The notes under the pieces are model-generated. The model was not told the origin of the DNA, searched no databases, and saw only the letters and a list, made by a program, of their open reading frames with translations. From assembly GCF_000002425.4 (NCBI RefSeq), contig NC_037261.1, positions 7,244,701 through 7,308,700 on the forward strand: DNA of 64,000 bases. The letters run 5' to 3'. The translations under genes and the position numbers were made by a program. Within the stretch, counting starts at the first letter, position 1. Every line of letters begins with the position of its first letter. The stretch is from Physcomitrium patens (lineage: Eukaryota; Streptophyta; Bryopsida; Funariales; Funariaceae). Shown in pieces: positions 1 through 14,500 of this stretch.

Positions 1-973
1 AACGCAACTACACCGCAATGACCGCAACCACTGTAGAGATGGAGGTCGGTGATAATAAATGCTGGGAGCGCACCGACTACGATTTTGATGGGCAGGCAGA
101 GGATGACGGGATTCGGTGCTGTGAATGCGGCGATTCCAAAGCTGCGCGGCGCCGAGCTCGCAAGTTCGAGGCCCTCCCGGGAAAACGAGGAGGACCAAGT
201 GGGGCCGACGTGGACCCACTAATCCCTCCACGTGTGCAGGGCAATCGGCCCTCCAGCTTCCGAGGCCACTCCTGTGACCGAATGCATCAATTCCTGCCAC
301 GTCGGATTAATTCCATTCCTCTACTTTTACTTTACCGCGGATGGTTCCTTAAAGAGAAAATTTCAAAACTACCCCTGGAACATAAAGAATACATCCTATT
401 CTTGATAATAGCACACATACCCCTCAATTTTGTCATAATTTTTAAATCTATCTGTGTCTGATAATTTATCACAAAATTTCCGATTTTACATTCAAATGGG
501 CCCAAGCCGCGTGCACTGCGGCCCTTTTCTGTTGTTTTCGTCCGTTTCTGCAGTTCTCTCCCAAACATTGTGCTGTGGCTAAGGTTGCCTGCCGCGGTCC
601 TCGCTGCCACCACCACCCTGCTCTCACCTCCCGCAGCATCCCGTCCTCCGTCGCTTCCTGCGGCTCTCTCTCCCCGCACCACAGCATCTAGTGGTTTCTC
701 GAGTTGCAGGTAATATTCACTTAACTTTGGAACATCACAACAATTCTCAAAATCCTGAGGAGCGATACACAACTTTTGGATCTCAGGTGACACATGTATT
801 GCAATTGATGTATCTCATTGTGATAGTTCATGTTTGCATCCTATTGTCAATGTGCCTAGCCAACTCTTGTCAATTAATGGCAGCCTCAAACTCAGAAAAT
901 TGCAAGCATCACGCCACCTGTTTCTATTGCCACAAGTAGAAACCAAGCCCTTGGAACCAGAATTAAAGCTTTC
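1..973. other. GC-balanced region without a supported gene
   Basis: This stretch has clearly higher GC than the spacer after 2.1 kb and carries several short open frames on both strands (for example 18–461 plus and 332–793 minus). None shows a recognisable domain, and they overlap each other. It could be the leader and first exons of the gene whose broken frame follows, but I cannot place exon boundaries with confidence. Confidence 0.4.
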
Positions 974-2077
974 ATGCATAAGCGAAACAGCTCCATTGAG
1001 GTTGAAACTGTAACCCTCATTCGGGCTGCAACCTCCGAACCAAGTGAGATTGATGGTGGCAGCACTGATATCATAGAAATGCCCTCTAACATTCCTTCTG
1101 GCTCCTTCTCAATTCAATGTCCTGGAAAAGAGGAACCCTCGTATTTTATCCCTGATCCTAGGAGAAGATCTAATGCAAAGAAATACAAGGACAGTAGCAC
1201 ACCGTTTTGCAAGGAGAGGGAGGCAATAATGTCCAACTCCAAAGTTAAGACGCCATACATGAGATTCTTAAGGATGAGGAAACCATGTAACATCAGCAAG
1301 ATCTATTTCATTGAGAAGTCCCGTGCTGACAGAGAGGCTACCATGACTGATCACTCCGGGTACCCCAGCAGCATGGAGCATTTCTCGGAGGTGAAGGTGT
1401 GCACTGACTCTTTAAAGACAAATATGCAGCTGTTCCCTGACATGGCATACGTTGTGCACAACATCGTTCATGAGAAGACCATTATTGACAGTTGTAACGC
1501 AACCACTCAACTTCAGGATAACAGCCAAAAACAGATAGTCGGAAAGGATTTTGCAGAAAACCTCAGTTTCTCAAAATTGCAAGACGAGGTGACACTCAGA
1601 CATGGGTGCAGGTCCCAGAGTGCGACAGCACCAATGCCTCCGAAGTAGTACTCTAAGAATAATTCATGGTTGGGCAATTTCAAACTCACCAAGTGGCCTA
1701 AGAAATCAAGAAAAACCATGGTTAGCGAGCAGGATCATGTTTCAGTCGACAACTTAGAACACGACCCAGCTTCATTGCCTCGGTTTGAACAAGAGTTTGT
1801 GGATCCAAGTGACACTTCCACCACCCTGTCGATTAGGAAAGAGCGCCCACAGATAGATCTGAAAACGGCTCTCCTCCAAGAGTAATCTCCTTTGACAGGA
1901 TCCTTGCTTGAAAATCACCGCAGCATCCTTGCCTCCGGTCGTCCTGTCAGCGGTAGCCAATCTTGCAGACAAGATGCCAGTATTCTCATGAATGTCAACA
2001 AGTCCGATGTGGCTGAATGTCTGTTCTGCATTTTGATCATGAGCTGGTCTTTGCTGAATGAAGGAGTTCGCTGTTGA
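974..2077 (+). pseudogene. Unrecognised reading frame broken by two in-frame stops
   Basis: An ATG at 974 opens a 224-codon frame that ends in TAG at 1646–1648. The same frame then continues open to a TAA at 1883–1885 and again to a TGA at 2075–2077, so one frame spans about 1.1 kb with only two interruptions. The predicted product is hydrophilic, rich in Ser, Thr, Lys and Glu, without obvious membrane segments or a motif I recognise. It could be a decaying lineage-specific gene, exons joined by unrecognised introns, or chance openness in GC-balanced DNA. Upstream DNA has similar composition, so more exons could lie there. No function is proposed. Confidence 0.3.
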
Positions 2078-2109
2078 TGTCGTCTCTGGTCGCACTCATT
2101 CATATCGTT

Positions 2110-2690
2110 ATCGATCCTAGCTTCAACTAAGTTGGACACACGACTATTGTGGATATGTCTTTTACTGCGAAATATGAACACATGATGAGTTTAGTATTTT
2201 TAGAAATGTGTTATGTGATACATTTGATATGTGAATATTAGCATATAAACTGTGAATGTTTTTAGGTAACATTGCTCCAATTCAAATTGAATATTATAGG
2301 TACACTTCATCCGGATGCAATTGTATCTAAAATATAATTAAATACTTCAAAGTAAGATTATACCTCTGGTAAAATGATTTTAGGTTTACCTTCTGTTTTC
2401 CTTGTGGCATAGCTACAATGCTTTGATTGATATTGTATTTTTTTATTTTTTTATTTTTTGTCAAAATAAAATCACTCATTTATTAAAATATTATTTTGTA
2501 TTCAAAAGTAACAATTGAATAAAATTTTATTATTATTATTATTAAATGAGATATATTTCTATTACTCAAAAGGATAATAATTAAACTATCCAATTAATAC
2601 ATTTAAATATTCAAATGTAAATTCATGCAAATCATACAAATTTTGATACCTCCTTGTTGTTTTAGAAATTAATTAATTAACTAATTATAA

Positions 2691-2722
<32 letters not shown>

Positions 2723-2999
2723 CACATACATATACACACAATATTTAACTAAGATGTGTTCAAAACATTACTAGCATATTTCAAAAACATCTTTTTGAAT
2801 TATATATTTGTAAACATAACCAATGATGCTTGTACATTAAAATTTGAAAATTAAAAATTGAAAACAAAGATGGCAAAGATTAACTTTCTAAGGTTGCACA
2901 ATACTAAACATGTTAAATGGGATGGTAAATTTACACAAAATCCAATGCTTTATATATAATGTTTTTATTTTTATTTTTATTTTTGTCTCTATTGCAACA

Positions 3000-3030
<31 letters not shown>

Positions 3031-3920
3031 ATGAATTTCAGAATGGACTATAAATCTCAACTTAAAGCCATGTTAACAAATTAAATGAATATTTATACAT
3101 ATACACATATTTAAGTCTTTTATTAAGCCTATTTATAAATGATATATCAAAAACAAATTGTGTATCATTTAAGATTGCCGTCATGAGGATTCTATAGAGA
3201 GTATGACAACTTTTATAGCTCTTGTTTTAGAAAAGGAGTAAATGCAATGTCTCTATCAAACAATAAAAACATTGTATTTGTTGAGCAATTATAATTTTTT
3301 GTAGGTAGCCTATAAAATACTAAATAATTTCAATACATATCTTCAAAAAGAACTGCAGTTGCATATGTGTTTGATCATGTTTTGATAAATGTGACATAAT
3401 AGAAGAAAATTCAAAGTTAACTTTGAAGATTAGTTTGGTGAGTTAAAGATCAAATGCCATAAATATAGAAAGTTCAAAAAATTCAAAAGATGAAAAAGAA
3501 TACAAAAAAAATTGAAAAAAAATTTAAAATAATAAAATGACAGTACTCAATTATTTTAAATGTAGTATTTTTCTAATTTAGATGGTAGGATTTAGGATAT
3601 CACTATTTGAAGCACTACTGTGATATATTTTAGAATGCATGGATTTTTAACTTTAATTGTTTATAACACAAGTTTTGTCAAATTTATAGGTTTTGAACCT
3701 ATATGTTACACAATAATAGAATTGCATTGAAGAGATAACTATATGTTATGAAAATCTATAAAAATATTGATATATGTAATTAAGGTTTAAGAACATTGAT
3801 TAGTGTTTCACATATTCTTAAATTATTAAAAAACTTAATTTCATTGGGTGTACTAAAATTGGTTGGTTTTAGATTTGAAAGTTTCTAAAAGTATTTGTAA
3901 ACGTTTAGAAATAGTTTGAT
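2110..3920. other. AT-rich spacer with simple repeats
   Basis: Very AT-rich DNA with no coding signal. It holds a (TAA)n tract at about 2692–2720 and an (AT)n tract at about 3005–3030. Homopolymer runs of A and T are frequent. This composition is typical of the decayed retrotransposon spacer elsewhere in the window. Confidence 0.7.
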
Positions 3921-3924
3921 TATT

Positions 3925-4180
3925 GTGTGTGTATTTTAAACAATCAATTTTAAATACTATCTTATATAAATATGTTATACTTGTAATATATTATAATAAC
4001 ATGTTGCTTGCAACAAAGAATAAGTATGTTATTAATAGATTAAAGAGACAATTGAGCAAAGCATTCTATATTCAACATCTAGGTCCTACTAAGAGAATTT
4101 TAGATATTGATATCTATAATGATTGCAGAAGATGTAGAATTTAGACATCACATAGAAGGTATATTGAAAAGGTACTAATA
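3925..4180 (+). pseudogene. Ty1/copia reverse transcriptase relic
   Basis: The plus-strand translation from about 3925 to 4144 matches the C-terminal part of a copia reverse transcriptase: a hydrophobic strand, the catalytic-loop position, then NNMLLATKNK, LKRQLSKAF and a segment resembling the usual LG-x-x-K-x-ILG-x-x-I motif. The catalytic YVDD position reads YYNN, so both aspartates are lost. A short continuation after the stop at 4142 reads RRYIEKVL, also expected in copia. No other copia domains, LTRs or PBS are visible around it. This is an old, dead fragment. Confidence 0.6.
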
Positions 4181-4199
4181 TGCTTTTGCATTAAGAAAG

Positions 4200-6291
4200 A
4201 AGAAATATGTTATTTCATATTATTTTTAATATAATTTCCTAATATTAATGATGAAAGATTATGCATGTCTAGTTTCTGTATGCAAATACAATAGATAGTC
4301 TTACATATGAAATAATGTATACAATCTTGTATATTATAGATATAAATAATAAAATATATACTATTTTTTAAAATATTTAAAATAATATAGAATAAATCAA
4401 TTTTAAATTTAAAAATATAGATATTATTTTAATTACATTTGATGCAAATTATAAGGAATGAAGAAATTTATTGATGTTAATTTTGTAAAAAAATTGAATA
4501 AGAAAATTTATATATTACATTGTGTCTTAAGAATGGTTTGTGGATTTATAAGTTAAAAATTTATTTTACAACATATAATAATATTTTTTATTACATAAGA
4601 AAAATATATAATAATTATAAATATAACTAAGAAGTTAATATGGTTGAAAAGACTTAGCAATAACTTTGATTTGATATAAGAACAATCATTACTATGTTAT
4701 AATAAATAAGGTGTTTTATTATTTTTAAAAAAATAACATATATTATTTTAAAATAAAGCACATAGGTATTTGTCAAGAACATAAATGAAGAAAAAACTTT
4801 GAGAAGATAACACACTTTTGTGTTAGTGAAATAGAAAAAATAGATAAATCAGATATATACTTAGAATAGATAGACTTAAAAATAAATGTACTATATTTTT
4901 AATTTATATATAAAAATCTCTGGTAATCAAAATAACATGAATAACCACCAAGGCTAATAAATGTAAATAGTATCAAGTACCAAATACAAAGAGAAGTTGA
5001 CAATTTTTGTTGTTGTTATGTTCAAAGTTTTATTTCAATAAATTAGAATAATAGACTTATTTCTAATTTTTAATTCATTTTATTAATTCTAATCTAAACT
5101 TATTTCTTATAATATTTTATTAAAGTTAAATTTCATGTAATCCAGCTCAAATTAGTAGTTGATAAAAATTTCTTCTATAGGTGAATTTTAACTACAATTT
5201 ATGAAGTTTTACACAAAACAAATATTTTTAAAATTAGTACTTACAAATTAATGTCCAAGAAGAAATACAAGTTTCTAATAATGATTTAAGATGATCAAAA
5301 ATTTCTTTCTTCAAACTAAAGTTGAATCCATGGAGAACTTTCATATCTACTAAATTTTGGACCTATTTATTTTCAAAGTATTAAAATTTGGTCCTTAGAT
5401 AAATTGAACATTAAGTCTTTGTTTTCTTTGTAAAGTGACATATAATATTAATCTAAATTTTTTTTATCACAATTAACTATCAAATAAATATAATATTTGA
5501 GATTTATGTATAATAAAACAAATACTAATTTAAAACCAATGCCAACTTTTTTTAGACTTGTTGAATATAACATGTACTTAATAAGAAAGCATCCAATTTT
5601 ATACTATAGGAAACGTATTAATGGATAATTTTATTTAAATGGAAATAATTTATTATAGAAATTATTTTTGTTATATCTTATATTGTATCTACTTAATGAA
5701 AGTGTAGTACAATGAGTTTCTCCATCATTTATGACTGTTTTTATGATAGTTTTAAGAAGAGGTATAAACAACATATTTACTTTCTTCTAATTAGAGGAAG
5801 TAGAAGCAATACCTTCCCCTCTTCAAAGTTGAGGTACAACTTATTTGATACACAATTATAACATTTTGTAGACGATTTCTAATGAATTTGATTATTTTAA
5901 TTGATAGCTTAAGAAAGTTATAATTGTATATCTATTTAAAAAAATACTATTAAAATACCTCTATTTTATGTATGTATTATTTTATATTTAATTTTTCAAC
6001 AACATACATCAATATATATATATATATACATACATACATATATTTGAGGACTGCATTTGTATTTATTGTTCCAAGAGACAAATATGCTTAGAACAAACAA
6101 AAAAAGATAAAAGACAAAGAAAGTTATATTTAAAAAAATAATAATAATATTATAGAAAATTTACATAAATATGATCATTTTTAAAAATAAATTTTTAGAT
6201 TGGATTGTAATTTTAAAAAATATTTTTTTAATTATATTAGAAGTCAAAAAATATGTTTTTATTATTTTAAAAAATCTAAAAATAGTATTTT

Positions 6292-6334
<43 letters not shown>

Positions 6335-6480
6335 GGTCAAAAAGCCATAATATATGAAAATTTGAAATAGTTATATAATTATATTTGCATAATAAAAGTA
6401 TATAGTTATATAATTATATTTATAATAATATATTATGAGATACAAGATTATATGCCAAATTAGAAAAATTAATATTCTAT
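4200..6480. other. AT-rich spacer with (TA)n tracts
   Basis: No coding signal is visible on either strand. It contains (TA)n microsatellites at about 6012–6028 and 6294–6330. Part of it may be the unrecognisable 5' half of the chromovirus relic that starts near 6490, but I see no conserved motif to prove that. Confidence 0.6.
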
Positions 6481-8276
6481 CAGCCAATAGTACAATTTTT
6501 TGGATATATTATATTCAAAGAAGACTTGTTCATGGACGTAAAGAAAGTTCAAATTATAATGGAGTAGGTAATTTCAAAGACTATAGAAAATATACAATAT
6601 TTTCTTAGATTTGTTAATTTCTATTAGATATTTATGAAGAATTACTCTCAAGTTGCTACTCTTATCACTTGATTGACATTCAAAGATAAATTAGAATGAA
6701 GACCTTGAGTACAAAGGACTTTTGAAGATTTGAAGACAACTTTTATTATAGCTCCAATCTATTATATTTAAATTTCATAAAGGCCTTCTATTTAGAAATT
6801 GATGCTTTAAACTTTGTATTAGAAGTTGTACTATTACAAATGGAAAAAGATAGAAAGCTCCATTTAATTGTATTTTATTCTAGAAAATTTTTAGCTATAA
6901 AGATCAATTATAAGATTCATGATAAAGAGCTTGTTGCAATTGAAGACTCTTTCTTAAAATAATAGCACTTGTTGGAAGGTGCTACACATTATATGACTAT
7001 ATATGCAGATCACAAAAATTTGGAGTATTTTATATCAGCTTGGATTTTGAATTGCTGCCAAGGTCATTGGAATATATCATGATCTTATTTTTATATTGTG
7101 ATTATATATCAACTATGAAAGCAATAAAGACTATTAAATGTTTTATCAAAAATATTGTATCTTATTCCAAAGGCTAGAAAAGTAACATTTTTTTAGCAAT
7201 ATACCACTCTTTTGAAGCCAAAACAATTTCATCTTTGTGTTATTTCTATAATTACACTTATTGATTCAAATTTTCTTGAATAAATTCATGTAGCATTAAC
7301 TAAGAACTCATTAGTATGTAACAGCAAGCAACACCCTAACAACAATAAGTTCAAGTTTGTAGAAGATTTTTTATATTTTGAAGATCATTTATATATTCCA
7401 AAATGACTAAAGTAATTTTATGTTTTTCAACCTCATTATGATTTTTCAACTACAAGATATTTTGGATTTAATAAAACATTGAAATTTATTTCTTGAGATT
7501 TCTAGTAGCTTCAAATGTGGAAGTTTGTGAAGGACTTTGTCCTTTTGTGTAACATTTGTTCAAGATCGAAGAATTTTTGACAGCATCCTTAGGGACTTCT
7601 ACAGCTACTACCAATCCTGAAGCAACCATGGTCTATAATAGCAATAGATTTTATCATTGATTAGTTGCCATCAACTACATTTGATTCTATCCACATTATT
7701 GTGGATTGACTTACAAAAATAGTTTATTTTATTCCATATAAAAATATAATTTTTGAAGAAGAAATGGCAAGGTTCTTTCTTGATAATATATATCAATATC
7801 ATGGCCTATCTAATGCTATCATTTTTTTTATTGAAGATCTCAATTTATATCTAAGTTTTGAAAATATTTTTTTAAAATACTAATAATAGACACTAAATTT
7901 TTTTCTACCTTCTATCCTCAAATAGATAGTCAAACAAAATAAGCCAATCAAATTTTGGAATAACATTTATGATGTACCATCAACTATCAATAAGATGATT
8001 GAATCTTGTATTTATCTTTAGCAAAGTTTGCTTATAATAATATTCTTCATACTTTGATTCAAAAAATATTATTTTATTCTAATTATAGTTACCATTTAAA
8101 GCTTGATTTATTAGGTATATCAAAAGATAAAAATTCAATAGCTAAAGATTTTACAAAAATATTTATTAGCTCCAAATTTGTTTAGAGTTCTATTTATAAG
8201 CAACTCAAGATTCTTAAAAAGTATTTTTAGACGAATTTAGAAAAGAATCTCTTACTTTTCAAGTTGAAAATATATT

Positions 8277-8620
8277 ATGGCTTCTTGGCAAAATATCAAA
8301 ACTAATCGACTTTATGATAAGTTGGACTATCAAAGATTGAGGAAATTTTGTATTCCAAAGAAAATTAATTCAATGGCTTATCGATTGGAACTACCCACAT
8401 CTATGAAGATACATCCGATCTTTCATGTTTCTTTCTTAGAAGCTTATTTAGAATCAACTATTTTATAAATAATACAACTATCACTACCTTGCATTAAAAT
8501 AGATAAACATGTGAAATATATGGTGAAAAAGTTCTTTGATGCTTGACAAAGAAGAAGTAAGTTGGAATATTTTATTCATTGGTGTGACTAAGATATCAAT
8601 GAGCGTACATGAAAATCAAT
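8277..8620 (+). pseudogene. Chromovirus integrase C-terminus and chromodomain remnant
   Basis: A 63-codon open frame at 8277–8468 encodes the conserved end of a chromovirus integrase (KLDYQRL, then INSMAYRLELP, then KIHPIFHVSFLEAY). After its stop, broken frames continue with VKYMVKKFFDA and RRSKLEYFIHWCD, which correspond to the first strands of a chromodomain. In intact relatives this module binds histone-tail marks and directs integration. Here it cannot be expressed as one protein. Confidence 0.65.
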
Positions 8621-8799
8621 AAAAAAAATCTAATTAAGATATTACAAAAGATATATAACTTTCATCAATGCTATCTTTAAAAATCTAAACCTATTTTAGG
8701 ATGACTTTTCTAGAAAGCTAATGTTAAGATGTTGTATGTAATAAAGAAAGCAAATATGAAATTAATGGTTCTCATGAAACTTAGAGTTAGAAGAAGAAG

Positions 8800-9205
8800 T
8801 GATGTTACAAACATTCAATAAGAATATTCTTAAAATATTCTTAAAATATTATATTACATTCTAAAAGATTCTTAAAAGATTTAGAGAAAGTTCTAGAAAG
8901 TTCTAAGAATATTTTTTTAAAAAAAAATGTCTAAGAAGATTTTTAGGATTGTTTTATTTTTAAGCAACATGGAAACTTCTTAAAGAGCTTCTTAAGATTG
9001 TTTCATCTTCAAGCAATATGAAAATTTCTTGACAAGCTTCCTTATACCTAGTCTTGACAATAGATCTTTTAGAGCTTTAATTCACCTCTCTTAGTATTGA
9101 TCTTGTATTCATTAAGTTTAATCAAGTTCTTGTTAGATTTCTTATTAAAACTCTTCCATTCAACTTCTTTTTTAGTTTCTTGTATAGTATATCCATGACA
9201 CATGC
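8800..9205 (+). repeat. Probable 3' LTR of the chromovirus relic
   Basis: It starts with TGATGTTACAAAC directly after a purine-rich tract, where a 3' LTR should begin, and runs to about TATCCATGACACA. No matching 5' LTR is present in the window, so the right boundary is approximate. It is not obviously similar to the LTRs of element A. Confidence 0.45.
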
Positions 9206-9327
9206 ATTTCTTTGATTATTATTTTTAAAAAATTTTAAACATTAACATCAAAATACTACAAGCTTTCTAGTTTTTTTAAAAATCATATGTCTATTAAAAT
9301 CAAATTTGTACATATATTCATAAATAA

Positions 9328-9541
9328 ATGTCTTTAAAGAATTATTAAATTGATCTAAGTATTTAATAAATGTCTTATTCATTCCAACTATCATTAAAAA
9401 AAGAATCTGTATTATCAAATTTATATTGATCAAAAACCAATGAACAAATAATTAGATCCACAACCAATAATGATAGGTGGATTAATTTAATAAATGCTTG
9501 CATTAATTTAATAAATACTTGGATCAATTTAATAATTTTCT
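9328..9541. repeat. Small inverted-repeat (MITE-like) element, copy 1
   Basis: The left arm (about 9328–9392, containing TTAAATTGATCTAAGTATTT) is the imperfect reverse complement of the right arm (about 9465–9541, containing AAATACTTGGATCAATTTAA). The centre contains a TTAGATCCACAACCAAT segment with counterparts in the copies at 16.4 and 35.4 kb. It has no coding capacity. The arms are imperfect and AT-rich, so exact ends and target duplications are not resolved. Confidence 0.5.
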
Positions 9542-9559
9542 ATCTTTATTATATGAAAT

Positions 9560-10095
9560 TTTTTAGTAAAATGGTTTTATTTTACATTGATCAATTGATT
9601 TATAATCATTATTATGTATTATTATATAATTTATTTTAAACACATGTGTTCAAATAAAATCAATACATTATAAAATCATGTATATTACAAGTATTTATTA
9701 TTATTTGAGGATTTTTTTTTATCATTATTAAAAAAAATATGTTGTCAAAATTATAATAAATAATCTTTTTTTTTACTTTTTTATTACATCTTTATAAAAA
9801 AATAATAATTAAAAACTATCTATAAGAATTTTGTTATTATTGAATTTTTAAAGAAATTTAGAACAAAGTATTCTATAAATTTTGAATTATTGTGTGTTGA
9901 CTAAGTCCACTTACAAAATATTTATAATAAAAGATAATACTTAGCCTTGTTTCAAAGCAAAATACATCACATCCAAAAAAGACTAATTTAGTGCCAAGTC
10001 AACTATGGGAAGTAATCCAAATGACAAAACTACATTGAAATGTCTTTCTAATTCTTGAAAGTAGACAATATCATGTAAGCAAACATAGGAAGAAA

Positions 10096-10130
<35 letters not shown>

Positions 10131-10139
10131 AGTGGTATA
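9560..10139. other. AT-rich spacer
   Basis: No coding signal. It ends in an (AT)n microsatellite at about 10106–10131, after which base composition rises sharply toward the kinase gene leader. Confidence 0.6.
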
Positions 10140-10587
10140 ATGTGAGAGAGAGATGAGTGGTGGATGGAGAGTGATACATAAATGACAAAGCACAACGGAA
10201 GAGGGCAAGGTGAATAAGAAGAGAAAGCTTGGAAGGGGTGCTAAGAAGACAAGACCAGATTAGCCTCGCCACAACCAAAAATGAGATGAAATGGGCCCGT
10301 AGAGGAAAGCAAATGGGAAGGAAAGACGGGCATAGAGGGAGGGGACCCCATGACTGCCCCCCTCCCCTCCTCATTATAGAACTATCATCCCCCGGTTTAA
10401 AGGGGCACGACAGGTTTAGGGTCCAGCGGATCCGCGCAACCAGCGCCGCGCCACGCCCCCACTCTCCCTCTCTCTCGCTCGGTGGCTGCTGCTGCCTCGT
10501 GGTGGGGTGCCTTGCCCTGCTCCCATCTTCGCAGCGCTACGCAACGCAACGCGATCAGCAATTTCGTGCCTGCGCACTCATCGAGGC

Positions 10588-10593
10588 ATAACA

Positions 10594-10625
<32 letters not shown>

Positions 10626-10627
10626 CA

Positions 10628-10663
<36 letters not shown>
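10588..10663 (+). repeat. Compound microsatellite (CACG)n–(AC)n–(TC)n
   Basis: Consecutive tracts of CACG tetranucleotides, AC dinucleotides and TC dinucleotides. CT/TC tracts upstream of start codons are common in plant leaders. It accounts for the low-complexity open frames seen here on both strands. Confidence 0.9.
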
Positions 10664-10665
<2 letters not shown>

Positions 10666-10882
10666 CTCTCTCATCACCACTACCATCACTCGCTCCCATT
10701 CACTAACACTACCTGCTGCTGCTGCGACACTATGATTCGCCAGTGATGCCGGTCACGGGATTCCCTCCAGGCTCCATAGTTACGCCCTACGGCTGCCTGC
10801 ACGCACTCGCGTTACGCTCGGCTCGTTGGTAGTTTCTGTAGTTTTGTGCGTGTGTGACGCTCCCCTTGCGGTGGCAGCGTAG

Positions 10883-13369
<2,487 letters not shown>

Positions 13370-14500
13370 TGCATTAAAACAAATTTATGGGAGTCTTTTT
13401 GTGCCTCGTGCTGTACAAGAGTTTTTGTCCTGGCACTGCAACATCGGCATAATATCCCGCTCATTTGCATCTTCGTCCCCAGCTTTGCGTCTTTCTGTGA
13501 CAAAACGAAGGGCATTCAAACCAAGCATCTTGTATTGTGATCTTTGTGGCTTCTGTGTTTTTTGCACTACTTATTGGGAAAGCTATCAGCGGGGATTTGC
13601 TTGATAGTGGGTTTTGCTAGCAGCAGCAGGAGAAACCTGTTGCTTTGTAGTTAATGAATCTCGACCATGCCTAGAAAATTGGGCTCTTGAATAGATTTAG
13701 GTCACGTTAGCTTCCGGCAAGGGAAGGGAGGGAGGGAGGGAGGGAGGGGGGGGGGGATGTGTTTTTTGGGCTTATCACCTATTTCACGCTCATGCGCCTC
13801 AGCCCACATTTCGTGTGTTAATTCTATATCTAGTTTCTTGCACCAATGCCATCATATTTGCGCTTACGAAACAGTGTCTTCAGCTGGTTTTTATTTTGTA
13901 ATTTTGTAATTTTATTCTTTTCTTCTTTTTGTTTGTTTTATGATTTTTACTAGTTTTTTTTTTTTTCAGTAGCTATATTGAAGTGATAACTATCCTGCTT
14001 GATAATCATAGCTCTTGTGCGTGTACTGGCACAGGTTTTAAGTTCTCTCAATTCTGAACTAACTCATTATGCCTGTTGTCACTGGGTACTGCTGCATTTG
14101 ACGTAGTTTTCATAGCATTGATGTTTCTCTTCGGTTTCCAACCACAGGTGTTGATGAATCCAAGGACTGCCTATCGTATCCACTTCAATGACACTGCTCC
14201 TATTACGAAAGGATATAAAAAAATAATAGAGAAAAAATTCATTACATGGATTCTATACTGTACTTAAAAGTTGCAGAGATGGGGTTTGTGTTCACAGGTG
14301 ACAATGCTGATGATCACAGGGCTCATGAAGGTTCGACTACACCTGAGTGCCAACTTTCTATCTTAACATGAAGGTTAGTGAACAGAATAGGCTGACTAGA
14401 CTACTGATGGCCATGTCAAAAGTGAACTGAAGATGGTCGAAAAGCCTTTAGGCAGCTCAGCTCTGAAGCTCCCTACACTCTGTGTGGTATGTTTTTTTTA
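13370..14500 (+). other. 3' flank and probable 3' UTR of the SRPK gene
   Basis: No further kinase coding follows the stop at 13367–13369. The region keeps intermediate GC to about 14.5 kb, so it probably includes the 3' UTR, but no clear polyadenylation site can be fixed. Short open frames here have no recognisable domain. A G-run cluster at 13721–13756 is listed separately. Confidence 0.4.
13721..13756 (+). other. G-run cluster with G-quadruplex potential
   Basis: Seven or more runs of three or more G separated by one or two A residues, ending in a run of about 11 G. This satisfies the usual four-tract G-quadruplex pattern many times over. It lies 350–390 nt after the SRPK stop codon on the coding strand, so it may be in the transcript's 3' UTR. 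Confidence 0.8.

Larger units (their letters stand above)
6490..9205 (+). mobile_element. Degraded Ty3/gypsy chromovirus, 3' part
   Basis: Reading all three plus frames gives, in order: the end of a reverse transcriptase and its connection (6500–6700), an RNase H segment with KINYKIHDKELVAIE (about 6900–6950), an integrase zinc-binding region (7430–7580), integrase core remnants (7620–7960), the integrase C-terminal region with KIHPIFHVSFLEAY (8277–8468), and a chromodomain remnant (about 8500–8620). Many stops and frameshifts break it. A purine-rich tract at about 8789–8799 precedes an LTR-like stretch (8800–9205). It aligns region by region with element A at 39.4–40.4 and 57.5–58.4 kb, so the two belong to one family, but this copy is much older. 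No 5' LTR or gag was found. Confidence 0.75.
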
